A stretch of 64,000 bases of DNA, taken from the NCBI GenBank assembly GCA_034509925.1, contig CM067536.1, positions 6,901,001-6,965,000 of the forward strand. The letters are read 5' to 3'. Below, one piece after another: positions 54,701 through 64,000 of the stretch. Source of the DNA: Hirudinaria manillensis. Lineage: Eukaryota; Annelida; Clitellata; Hirudinida; Hirudinidae. Below the pieces are notes generated by a model, which saw nothing but the letters and a program-made list of their open reading frames with translations, had not been told where the DNA came from and ran no database searches. Position numbers and translations under genes: made by a program. The stretch's first letter is position 1, and each line of letters opens with the position of its first letter.

Positions 54701-57700
54701 ATGTAAAATAGAAATGAATGTTTAATTACCAGTTATTTTTGTAAATCTTTTCTTCAGTCTGAAAGATCAATAAACATACGACATTGAATCAGCTATAATA
54801 TTATATTATAATATTAATATTAAATAATATTATGCAATACTGTAACAATAATGGTTATCCTGTTTTCTAAATTAAGTAATTATGATATAATCATTTATAA
54901 TATATATAATATATTATACATTATGTTGCATAATATATATATAATTGATATTATTAATAATAGTAATTAGTCATATATGTTAAACAATTATGTAATCCAT
55001 AATTATCAGTATATTTTTACCTTCTGAGGTGTTGCATTCTAAGAATAATCCCAAGTACAATGATGATTATTAATAGGACGATAATTACAGAAACAATGGC
55101 AGGTACTTGCCAATCACTTAAAGATCCAGTGGAAACATAAACTGAAAAAAACAGGAATATTTAATTCTGATATTCCAATCCAAATGTTTGTAAATGTATC
55201 CAAGGATACTTGTAAATGTATCCAAGGATACTTGTAATTGTATCCAAGGATACTTGTAATTGTATCCAAGGATACTTGTAATTGTATCCAAGGATACTTG
55301 TAATTGTATCCAAGGATACTTGTAATTGTATCCAAGGATACTTGTAATCGTATCCAAGGATACTTGATGATTAATATTTATGAATTAAATAAAATTCATT
55401 TTAAACTTCTTAAGAACTAAAATCCACCTACAACGTCTTGACAATATTGATTATAATTGATTAGTAGGATTGAGATTAATAATGAATGCTATTATGTTTA
55501 TTCTGTACTAATATAGTACATTCATGACATTGTGTCAGGCCGTAAATTTCTAACAATTACTTATTATTACTTAATCATTTACTAACTGTTCACAAAAACA
55601 GAAGATATTATGATAATACAATAATAATAATATAATATTAATAAAAAAATAACCAATAATTATAAATAATTAGAGAAATCTTCGATGTTCACCTGGCTGG
55701 GAAATCAGGCAAGAAATTAAGTATGGAATTTATTGTCTCAATTTATAGGCTCAGGTAGCTGAGCGGCTCTTGAATAAAGCAAACACGAGGTCGGAGTAAA
55801 GGTCTCATTAATATTTGTCACGTTAATATAAATATTCATTTATATAATGACGATAACAATAAAAATAAAAATAATAATAGTAATAATAATAAGAGTAATA
55901 ATAATAATAATAACAAAACAAATATGTTAGATAATACTCAAATTTTTACTGAGTCAGACATCATCTTGAGTGGGCGTGTGTCGTTCTATCTTGATTCAAT
56001 AAGTTGTTTAGAAAACGCATTAAAAAATAATAATAATATAATAATTGATAAATAATAACATAATTACTTATAACCAATTTAATATTATATAATACAATAG
56101 TTATAATATTACAACAATAATAAATTAATTAATATAATATCATATATAATACCATATAATAATAATATTATAACCAGAATAATATAATAAAGACAACTAA
56201 TATAATTAATATAATATTATATAATATAATAATATTATTAAAAATAATTAAAAACTATTGGAGACTCAATTGCGCATAACAATACCATCTCGACCACGCA
56301 TTTAATTTCCAAGCGTAATTACCCACAGTTACACTTCCTTGAAATAGAACATCATTAATAATCTGAGGAATAATTACTAGGAAATAATTTTCACGTATAA
56401 AGATTTTTAATGCTGTCATTGAGCAAACAAATTATGTTATTATGTTGGATAATATATTATAATACACATAATAATAAAAAATCTTTTCAATTTGAGAAGT
56501 TAACTGTTCAGGAGCTACATTTTAGTCTTTGAAGTTGTACCGAATAAACTCGTAAACTTAAAAAAATTAAATTAAAATTGATTTCTTTCAAAAATAAAAT
56601 AATTGATTGAACGACCTTGACAGAACTTCTTGTTGGGTAAAGTGGTGTTGAGGACGTGATGGGAATTTATGCAAATGCATTCGTAGGAGCCAATCGTGTT
56701 GCTGCAGTTGGTGGTCAATAAGTCACAACCCCCATTGTCGGTGGAACATTCATCGATGTCTTCATAAATATATTAATCATTATGAATTCTAAATACGTTG
56801 TATTACTGGCGACTAATAATTATTTAAATTTATTATTTGATAACAAGTTGACCGACCTTGACATCTTGTAATGCTTGAACGTCCATCTTCAGACTTGAAA
56901 CCATCCTTGCACGTGCATTTAAACGATCCAATGTTGTTGTGACAATCGGTTGACGTAGCGTCACACAAATTCATCTCACATTCGTCAACATCTGTTCATT
57001 TAATTGCATTTTTTTAGTTTTAATGAGTTTTTATCATCGACAAACAAATTCTTCTCATTTTAAATAACTAACAAATTATCTAAGTTAATCTGAAAATCTT
57101 AACTACATTTTGCCTTCGATAGTAATAATTATTAATAATAATGTTATTATTAATATTATTATTAATGAATATATTATTATATATGATAATAATACAATAA
57201 TAACATGTAATAATATATTATTATATAATATTAATAATACAAACGAATATAAATAATATATAGAATAAAATAATATAATATTAATATTAGTTGTAATATT
57301 AATTATTTATACAAAATAATATAAATCACCTTCACAGGACAACGCATCTTTAGGGTTATTTTTGTATCCAATTGAACAGTTACATTCGTATGATCCAGGA
57401 ATGTTCAGACATTCGGAATTGTTTCCACATTTGGAAATTTTCAAAGAACATTCATCGATGTCTTCATTAAAAAATTATTAAAAACGTATTAAATATTCTC
57501 CAGGAAATATATTTTTAGTCATATATCACTCAATAACGAAAATAAATAATAAATTGATAATAATAATATTTAATCTGGTAATCAGAAATCTTTACAATAA
57601 CAATAATATTAAAAATAATAGTAATAATATATGTTTGCATCACTGTTTTTCCGTGATTACAATGACATTGCGGATATAATTCAAAGGTACGCAAAGCCTT

Positions 57701-60700
57701 AACCAATTACAAATTCTTACAATTACAATTGGCTAACAGATCTTGGGTGGATAATTACTCAATCCTGTAATGACGTAGTCAACAATGGTTATGTTATTAT
57801 AGTAGCCAACAGCTAATAACTATAGATATGGGGTAACTATTATATAATTATTATATAATATATATTATATATATTATAAATATAATTTAATTTTATATTC
57901 TAATTTTCATTGCAATTACAATGATTATTAATTGCCTAATATGGACTTATATTTCAATACACGATTGCAGGAACATACATACAGCGAACATACAGTAGTC
58001 CAAACTTAACCATCCATTCTAAACATTTTTATTAATACTTCATAGATTTCATACAATCACTCCAAATTACTTCAAAATTATTTTATTACAAATAATTATT
58101 TAAGAAGGAGCTGCATTTTAATCAGTTTTAATTTATGTGCATACATTAGGCTTTCCTTATTTAATTAAACCTTTGGAAACATTATTTGTAGTTTTGAAAC
58201 AATATCATTATTTTTATACCCTTATAAATACCATTTTTGAATTTTAATTACCATGTTATTTTATTCCATTGATAATTTAATTGTTGTTATTATTATATTA
58301 TTGTAAATGATTACCTTCACATGACCTCAATTCATTGTACCCTCCTTCATCGCAGAAACAAAATGGACCTCCGTCATCTTCTTGACACTTGGAATGTTCT
58401 CCACAACCTCCATTGTTAACGCTGCAATCTTTGTAGGAGAATCGGACGTTTCGGATGTTTATTATAAAATTTATTTGTGTGTTAAGTAATTTGTTAAGTA
58501 ATCCTTGCTAATTTATGTATTAATCTAAATAAGCAACTAACCTCTGATATTACAACTGGGTCCTTTCCATCCTTCCTGACATCCCTTTATTTGGCACGTA
58601 CCATTATCCTTCCAACAACTTCCAGTTAAGCAATGACACGTGTCCAAACAAAAATCACCAAACGAACCAGGTCTGCAAGCTTCACGTTGAGAATTGTTTT
58701 AAATTTTTACAAATATTATGTTAAATTTTGGCAATTTTTGTCATGCTTTTTTTAACAATTAAAAATATTTTAATATTTTGCGAGAAATAAAATCTTAATT
58801 CTTAAAATCCTGCTTTGAAATAATTTACTTATTATCTGAAGAGTTGATAATTTTTAAAAATTATACTTATAATTTAATATGTCTCTAGTTAAATATTACA
58901 AATTATCTCGTACAAAAAATTATAAATATGAAAGTATATAGATAAGGATAACTTCATAAGTACATATTGTACAGAACCATATTACAATTTATTTTTAATG
59001 TAAACACGTGACGGAAGAAAATATAATATTTTGTGGCTCTAATTTCTCAGCAAATGATAAAAAACATTACAATTTAAAAATTGAAAGAAACTGAATTCAA
59101 CATACCGTCGTACAAATAAAGTGCATGACGATCGCAAGTTCTTAATTTAAGGTGTTCCTTCTCTTCAAGACAATAGCAATAATAACTGCCCTGAATTATT
59201 AAAAAAATATTTACGTGGAAGACTAAAATGAATGAAATATAAAATCATTCGCTTTTTATTTAAATTTATTTTTAATTAAAAATAAAATCAACTTTGCACC
59301 TTGAATCCAAAGTACTTGAAGTCATACTTAATGCACTGCTTTGCACAATTTATTTCATCGTATATTGCACTGAATTCCATGGATGACTTTTTTTCAAAGC
59401 AGCCAATGAGTTGAAACAAGTTATCATCTTATAAAAGAAATAAGTAATAAATTAATTAATTAATAAAATTAAAAATTTCAAGAAATATTTAACAGGAAAG
59501 CTAAACAACTTTTTGAACTTACTCTCCATCATGTCACATTTATCTCCTGTCCAACCAGGTTGACAAACATCAAAACATTTGCCATTTCTATTACATGGTG
59601 TTCTGTCTTTACAATGACAAACTTTATCGCAGTGGTTGCCATAGTAACCGGGACTACAAACTAATATTTTATCTTATTTTAATTATAAAATAGTTAGAAA
59701 TGCAGTTTATTTAGAAAGATCCCCTTAATTAATAATTAAAAATGCAATTAAAATCAAAACTCTAAACCCGTGTAAACAGAGAAAGCATTGAATCCTCCAC
59801 AGAAATGTTTTGAACTTCCCTGGCATTGAATGTCACACGATTTTGAAGACTTCCTTTTGCTAACTTTGTCACTGCAGACGCACGTATTTCCACCCTTTTG
59901 AATAAAAATATCAATTAAACTTAACAATTTCTTTATAATTACAGGAAATCAAGTATTTTTACGAGTTATTTTTAATATAGCATTTTATAATTTAGTATTA
60001 TTTGGTAAACCAAACTAAATGTTGATTTTAATAGTCATCTGCAAATTTGGAAATAATTTAAGCAGACGTTATAATGAACTTTTCATATTTTTAATATCCT
60101 TATTATTAATTTAATTGCCACAAATTAAAAACATTTCGAAACCTTAAATGCAGCAAAAGTTGTCGACAAATTGTAACATTTGTGAAGACATGAGTCGAGA
60201 TTAGAATCAGTTTCACTGTGAATGGTTTCCACCACGTCCTCGAAGCATCCGAAGTTCATTATTTCTGTGTTTATTTGTAGTTTATTTAATTTAATAAATA
60301 TAAATAATTTATTAATCATATATAATTTCAGTATCGTTTGTGGAATAAAAAGTATATTCAAATGTTAATCATTATTATTTTGATTTAGTTTTGTTATTGC
60401 TTGATATTAACTAGAAGTAATTTGAAATAACGTCTTCAAAATTTGAAGAAACACTCAAAACTTTGCTATTTTAAGAATTAATTTCTTAATGAAAGTTAAA
60501 CATTTTCTTTACATATTTAACATGAAATTAAATGATTTACTGAATTGAAAAGTTGTCGTTTATTTATTTATTTATTTATTTTGTATTATATGTCTTAATA
60601 ACTTTCTTCTAATATCATCAAATTACCTCTCTCGTAGACTTTGATTTCACAGATGTAAAAATATGTTTGTGGATGTTCTTTGACAAATACAAATTGATTT

Positions 60701-61522
60701 TCTTTAAATTGGTTTTTGCAGATGAAATTCATCTTTTCACCATCCTTCACAACTCCATATTTATTGCAAACATTGACATCTTCGTAAATAAAGATATCAT
60801 ATGGTGACACTTCGATATTCATGTTGCTTAACTTGGCACCTTCATTGAAATGATAACGAAATATGTTTAATTCATCCATGGTCGATAATTATACTGCATT
60901 GAATGGTTCATTCATTCTCTTCATGAAATGCAAAATTGAATCACGAACATCGTTTTAAAGTTTGCAAAAAAAAAATCATAATTATTTATTTCAACGGCGT
61001 CTATAGAAGTAAATACAATATAAAGGTAAATTTTGAATTGCCGAAAGATATTTAATTAATCATTCACTATTGGCCATGGATAAGATAATTTAACAAACAT
61101 TTTAAAAATAAAACCTAACCATAACCATCAATCCTTCCATGTACGACCACCCTCTCAATGCGATACTTTTTTCCCAAATCAACAGATAAAAATCCTTTGG
61201 TTGTACCAGCACAAAAACAACTGCCATCACCATAACCAATGATGTCATCAACAGCTTTCCAACTTTCATGATCTTTGCTGTACGTAGTTGAACTGTGAGT
61301 GTACTTGTTGAAGGCCAAATTAGTCAGACCGTTTATTTCTAGATAATTAATAATTAAATAATAAATACTCTCTTGAAATAATGTTTTAACTCATAATTAT
61401 TAATATTATACTTAAACAATCGTTTAAAATGAAATATATAAATCTTTTATTCAATTTTTCAAAGACACTTATAAAATCTAACCTCTCCCCAAGATTAAAG
61501 CAACAAGAAACGCTTGGAACAT
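45727..61522 (-). CDS. Receptor-type protein tyrosine phosphatase with F-type lectin, WSC and EGF ectodomain (31 exons, 1202 aa)
   Basis: Exons, 5' to 3': 61483-61522, 61120-61338, 60627-60839, 60143-60264, 59768-59894, 59523-59660, 59300-59427, 59106-59190, 58542-58679, 58315-58428, 57330-57461, 56857-56991, 56616-56759, 55021-55141, 54730-54758, 54527-54642, 54340-54427, 54049-54128, 53510-53549, 52871-52968, 52502-52624, 52167-52312, 48691-48826, 48333-48488, 47872-47908, 47737-47795, 47303-47428, 46882-47028, 46622-46761, 46205-46331, 45727-45831. Signal peptide; F-type lectin (14-157, SVDLGKKYRIERVVV); WSC (158-240); SREC-type EGF (241-286); partial WSC (287-357); EGF (358-403); EGF (404-441); three calcium-binding EGFs (442-578, D-I/V-DEC); membrane helix (about 590-611). 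Cytoplasmic D1 has KNRFKNILPYDSNRV, DYVNASYI, YIAAQGP, WAD (Asp829) and HCSAGVGRTG (Cys858, Arg864), so it is probably active. D2 (about 957-1202) lacks HCX5R. Its ligand is unknown; surface glycan sensing is inference. Confidence 0.93.
49042..49120 (-). pseudogene. Decayed duplicate of the phosphatase active-site exon
   Basis: This segment aligns to the 5' part and upstream flank of the active-site exon (48691-48826). Both contain GCCAGGAATGTTCC and CAGCGCTTC-x-ATGCAAT on the plus strand. In the phosphatase frame it reads SADVGIIGTFLAIHF then a stop, against SAGVGRTGTFLAIHFLLNE in the real exon: the catalytic-loop Arg is lost and the frame ends early. It lies about 0.2 kb upstream (in gene direction) of the real exon and next to the LINE 3' end, so it is a degenerate tandem copy, not a usable alternative exon. 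Confidence 0.8.
49186..51840 (-). mobile_element. 5'-truncated CR1/L2-like (Jockey superfamily) LINE
   Basis: Non-LTR retrotransposon in intron 22 of the receptor phosphatase, same orientation as the host gene. The frame at 50277-51838 keeps the end of an endonuclease domain (GSSDHDVIKFKI) and reverse-transcriptase blocks: SSGPDGIHPRIL, NYRPVALTSVCCKILES, QFGFVPGRSST, YTDLEKAFDKIPHG, GVPQGSVLGPVLFIIYINDI and the catalytic FADDTKLY. The C-terminal part continues at 49260-49969 (LGIILDANLNFREH, YKALVRPHLEYAIQVWSP). The two parts are separated by a solo LTR insertion, and a run of seven A around 49935 shifts the frame. The 5' end is missing from about 51840. The 3' end runs into an ATA/ATT microsatellite tail, typical of these clades. 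The element is dead. Confidence 0.9.
49974..50272 (-). mobile_element. Solo LTR nested inside the LINE
   Basis: A 299-bp insertion interrupts the LINE coding sequence exactly between codons for NY and DKC. On the minus strand it begins TGTTGGATCC and ends GGTTATTACA, the TG...CA boundaries of an LTR. It is flanked by a direct CTAT duplication (50273-50276 and 49970-49973), and the preceding bases at both ends permit a 5-bp reading of the duplication. An internal AATAAA about 50 bases from the 3' end could be a polyadenylation signal. No internal retrotransposon sequence remains. A Ty3/gypsy origin is likely from the TGTTG start and the 4-5 bp duplication. Confidence 0.75.
55186..55368. repeat. 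22-bp minisatellite with internal inverted repeat (8 copies)
   Basis: Eight copies of a 22-bp unit, each containing TATCCAAGGATA. The CCAAGGA cores recur at 55200, 55222, 55244, 55266, 55288, 55310, 55332 and 55354. The TATCC/GGATA arms are complementary across an AA spacer. It lies in the phosphatase intron just upstream of the transmembrane exon (55021-55141). The Asp-Thr-Ile-Thr-Ser repeat frames are artefacts. Confidence 0.95.
55749..55803 (+). mobile_element. Possible tRNA-derived SINE fragment
   Basis: GGCTCAGGTAGCTGAGCGGC matches the 5' end of a tRNA-derived SINE: TAGCTGAGCGG fits the RNA polymerase III A box. About 30 bases on, GAGGTCGGAGT resembles a decayed B box. It does not fold as a complete tRNA and has no obvious tail. 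It lies in an intron of the receptor phosphatase. Confidence 0.4.
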
Positions 61523-62526
61523 CTCAAAGCAATTTCGAATCTCATCCGACAACAAAAACTACACCAACGTCGGCAACAGCAACAGCAACATGCAACAAGA
61601 GTCCGTAACGACACAAAGACAACAGGAACTTCAAACTATGTCTACTTGATGAGGGTAATTAAAAGCAATTAACTTCAGGCATCCTTCAGCCTTCTATCAC
61701 AACATGAATTGTGAATCGACCTCGATGTTGGTAAATAGAGTTTGTATTTTTGTTTGTTTGTTTGGTTAACTTGTTATATGTGTTGATAAGATATGATACA
61801 CATAACTAACTTGTCTAACTTGTTATGTATGTTGATTAGATCTGACACATATATGGGTTATATACATATGTATATATGTACATGTTTACAAATATTCGAT
61901 GAACATTATTATTACTATTATTATTATTATTATAATTGTTATTAATTACAATTTTTATTCGAGTTTGTAAATATTTCTTAAAATTTTCATCAATTTTAAC
62001 CTGCACCGTCATTAAGAATAATTTTTGAAGGAGTTCCGAAAAATTGTATTATTTAAAAATAGGAATATTTTTGTTAATAATGGCACAGAAATAGCTACTG
62101 AATGTAATAACCGTAATTGGGGCTTCGGTGACAGATTTCTTCGACGAGGGATGAATAGTCATGTTTACTTATATATTATAATTATCTATTTTCATAATTG
62201 TTTTCTTTTATGAAAAATAATTGTCTTAATAATAATAGGAATAATTAGAAATAATAATAATAAGAAGAATAATAATAACAGGAATAATATAGGAACAATT
62301 AATTCAATATGCTTGGAAGTTGGTCAGTTATGGTCGTCAGATGTCGTTGAAAAGTTCTACTAAATGTTCTCCAACAACAACAACAACAAATTTGTTTTCT
62401 GATTCAATTTAATGTTTTTTTTAAATTATTTATTAATAAAAATCATTTCACAAGATTAGTGCCGATAAATTAACGAATTATTTTGAATTTTATTATAAAT
62501 TACAAATGAAGGATTTTCTTTTAGCT
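61523..62526. other. Spacer upstream of the receptor phosphatase
   Basis: 1.0 kb between the phosphatase start and the peptide-gene stop, both on the minus strand. It is AT rich, with ATT and AAT runs (61908-61935, 62235-62280). It probably holds the phosphatase promoter or 5' UTR exons and the 3' UTR of the peptide gene. No further coding exon is supported. Confidence 0.6.
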
Positions 62527-63719
62527 TCACTTTCCCGGAGAATTCCAGCCTGGTTTTTCCTTCATGGCTATAAATGTTTTTACTGTTTCTTTATAAATTA
62601 CTGTATTTTATGTAATTAAAATATATATTAAATAAATTAAAGGTGCAGTTTTTCCTTTCGGATAAATATTTTGAGGGAAAGAAAGTTTAACAAGTCAAAA
62701 TAATTAATAAATTATAAAATTAAAATTAAAATTTATTAATTAATAAATTATAAAATCATTAAAATGTATTAACGACCAAATAATAACAAAAAAAATTAGG
62801 TGTACCTTTGATTTTCATCAGAAGTAATAGATCATCGTATGTGAAGTCACCGGTTCGTTTCCTGAGAAAATAAAATATAATTTTTAATGAATTAATTTGT
62901 AATCAGTTGATATAATTAATGAATATAATTACTAAATTCTAAAATAATAAATCTTCAACTCTTCAAAATTAACTCACTCGAGTCTGTTTAGAAATGACAT
63001 CGATCTGTCATCCAAAAGATCTTCGAATTTATTCAACTCGTATCTGAAATACCATTGAAATGGAACAATGTTTTCATTTATTATGAATTAATAATTGCTA
63101 AATATTATATTCAATAATAATTACTACAACTTTATTACATCCATTATTTTTACCGCTCAACACCGGCATCGTTCAGGTCATATATGTCTAGAAAAGTTAT
63201 TATCGAGATATTTTAAAGCTCCAATTTCCAATTAAAAAAGTAAAAATAACATTCGATAATGCCTTCTATTTCATGCTTTTGCGGTATTTTAAAAAAAAAT
63301 TGTACACTGGCATTTAAAATTAAGTTTCAAATTGGCTAAAATTATACCTTTGTGCCTTTACATTCTTTTTGGGATAAAATTGAGCAAAGTTGAAAAATCG
63401 GATAAATAAATTATATATAATTTATAACAAAATAAATGCAAATTCACTCGTACAACTGCAATTTGTTTCAGTATTTAAAGAAGTTAAGATTTGAATGACA
63501 CTCAAAAGTAATTGAAATAAGCTTTTGTGTGAGAATCTGTTTGTGATTTGTTTGTAATAATAATATGTCATTTATATAGCGCCGTGCGCGTAAGCTATAG
63601 GGGGCGCTGTTTATAAACAAACAAACAACAAAATATACAAACTTGTTGTCGAACAACTTTTGTCCAAACACGCTTTGCTGCAAAACCATGGTACTGATGA
63701 CGATCAACGATAGATACAT
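62527..63719 (-). CDS. Small secreted precursor, candidate amidated peptide hormone (93 aa)
   Basis: Not recognised as a known family. Exons: 63643-63719, microexon 63448-63455, 63154-63187, 62978-63043, 62806-62861, 62527-62567; phases agree and total 282 bases. Residues 1-19 form a signal peptide (MYLSLIVISTMVLQQSVFG, then Gln). The spacer (20-62) is acidic and contains one Cys contributed by the microexon. A dibasic Lys63-Arg64 site precedes TGDFTYDDLLLL. The protein ends EKPGWNSPGK-stop, so cleavage at KR, removal of the last Lys and use of Gly92 as amide donor would yield a 27-residue peptide (65-91) with a C-terminal prolinamide. This layout is typical of neuropeptide precursors; the processing is inferred. 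The start ATG follows a CAG acceptor (TTGTTGCAG/GAACG), so a 5' UTR exon lies further upstream. The microexon is the least certain part. Confidence 0.55.
63565..63612. repeat. Short GC-rich repeat-like block (TATATAGCGCC ... GGGGGCGCTG)
   Basis: A sharply GC-rich 40-base patch in AT-rich intron, beginning TTTATATAGCGCCGTGCGCG and ending GGGGGCGCTG. GCGCC and GGCGC are inverted at its ends. An ATA run precedes it. It looks like a remnant of a short dispersed element; the family is not identified. Confidence 0.35.
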
Positions 63720-64000
63720 CGTTCCTGCAACAACAACAACAACAACAATCAGACAATCACGTGTAATTAATTTCGCAGAATTAAATTTAAAATCAATTCA
63801 ATTTAAAACCTATTTTTCTTGAAGCGTGGACTCAATGTTTCGGTCCTATTTATGTTCTTTTCAGAGTTTATTTGAATAAATTTGACGCGTGTCTTGGCAT
63901 GAGACGCATGTATTCCCCCTTAAGGCTTTCAACTTAATTCAAACTTATTATGCTAAGTGGAACTTGAATAAAACAATAATAATAGTAATAACAATAATAA
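63720..64000. other. Upstream region of the peptide gene
   Basis: Begins with a CAACAACAAC repeat that forms the pyrimidine tract of a splice acceptor for the first coding exon. The rest should be 5' intron, and the 5' UTR exon is not identified. An AAT/AAC microsatellite starts at the right edge. Confidence 0.5.

Noticed and set aside
55114-55357. Asp-Thr-Ile-Thr-Ser-Ile-Leu-Gly-Tyr repeat protein
   Set aside because: It is produced by a 22-bp minisatellite, which cycles through frames; it lies within an intron.
60840-60879. Independent start MDELNIFRYHFNEG upstream of the second lectin exon
   Set aside because: An in-frame stop precedes it, and the acceptor at 60839 joins the lectin halves in frame (DGY-GAKLSNMNIEV), so the ATG stretch is intronic.

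Overview
This is a window of AT-rich animal nuclear DNA with seven intron-rich genes. I could model 84 introns by hand, and reading phase is maintained across every junction. Long homopolymers and trinucleotide microsatellites (AAT, GAT/GAC, CAA) fill introns and spacers. A receptor tyrosine phosphatase with F-type lectin, WSC and EGF modules, a cilia-specific coiled-coil gene, a CR1/L2-like LINE and a candidate amidated-peptide precursor all point to an invertebrate bilaterian, perhaps a marine lophotrochozoan. I cannot name the species. There are no bacterial genes, CRISPR arrays or rRNA genes.

Layout. 1-1498 (-): 5' part of an unrecognised coiled-coil protein that runs off the left edge. 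2363-13907 (-): a cationic amino-acid transporter of the SLC7 CAT group, 9 exons. 13908-21183: a repeat-filled spacer between divergent genes. 21184-24238 (+): an unrecognised single-pass membrane protein of 245 residues whose tail ends in a YINM motif. 26124-29055 (+): a CFAP73/CCDC42-type (DUF4200) axonemal coiled-coil protein, 8 exons. 30245-44898 (-): tripeptidyl-peptidase II, 28 exons, 1270 residues, with all catalytic residues visible. 45727-61522 (-): a 1202-residue receptor protein tyrosine phosphatase, 31 exons, with a 5'-truncated LINE, itself split by a solo LTR, in the intron that divides the active-site motif. 62527-63719 (-): a 93-residue secreted peptide precursor, six exons including an inferred 8-base microexon.

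The genes do not form an obvious pathway; this is ordinary eukaryotic gene order. The most interesting points are the duplicated WSC+EGF unit and pseudo-phosphatase second domain of the receptor phosphatase, a decayed second copy of its active-site exon, minisatellites in CFAP73 and TPP2 that have multiplied the 5' splice site, frequent AAG 3' splice sites, and the peptide precursor with its KR cleavage and Gly-Lys amidation signals.

Exon boundaries come from reading-frame continuity, splice consensus and family conservation. No transcript or database search was available.
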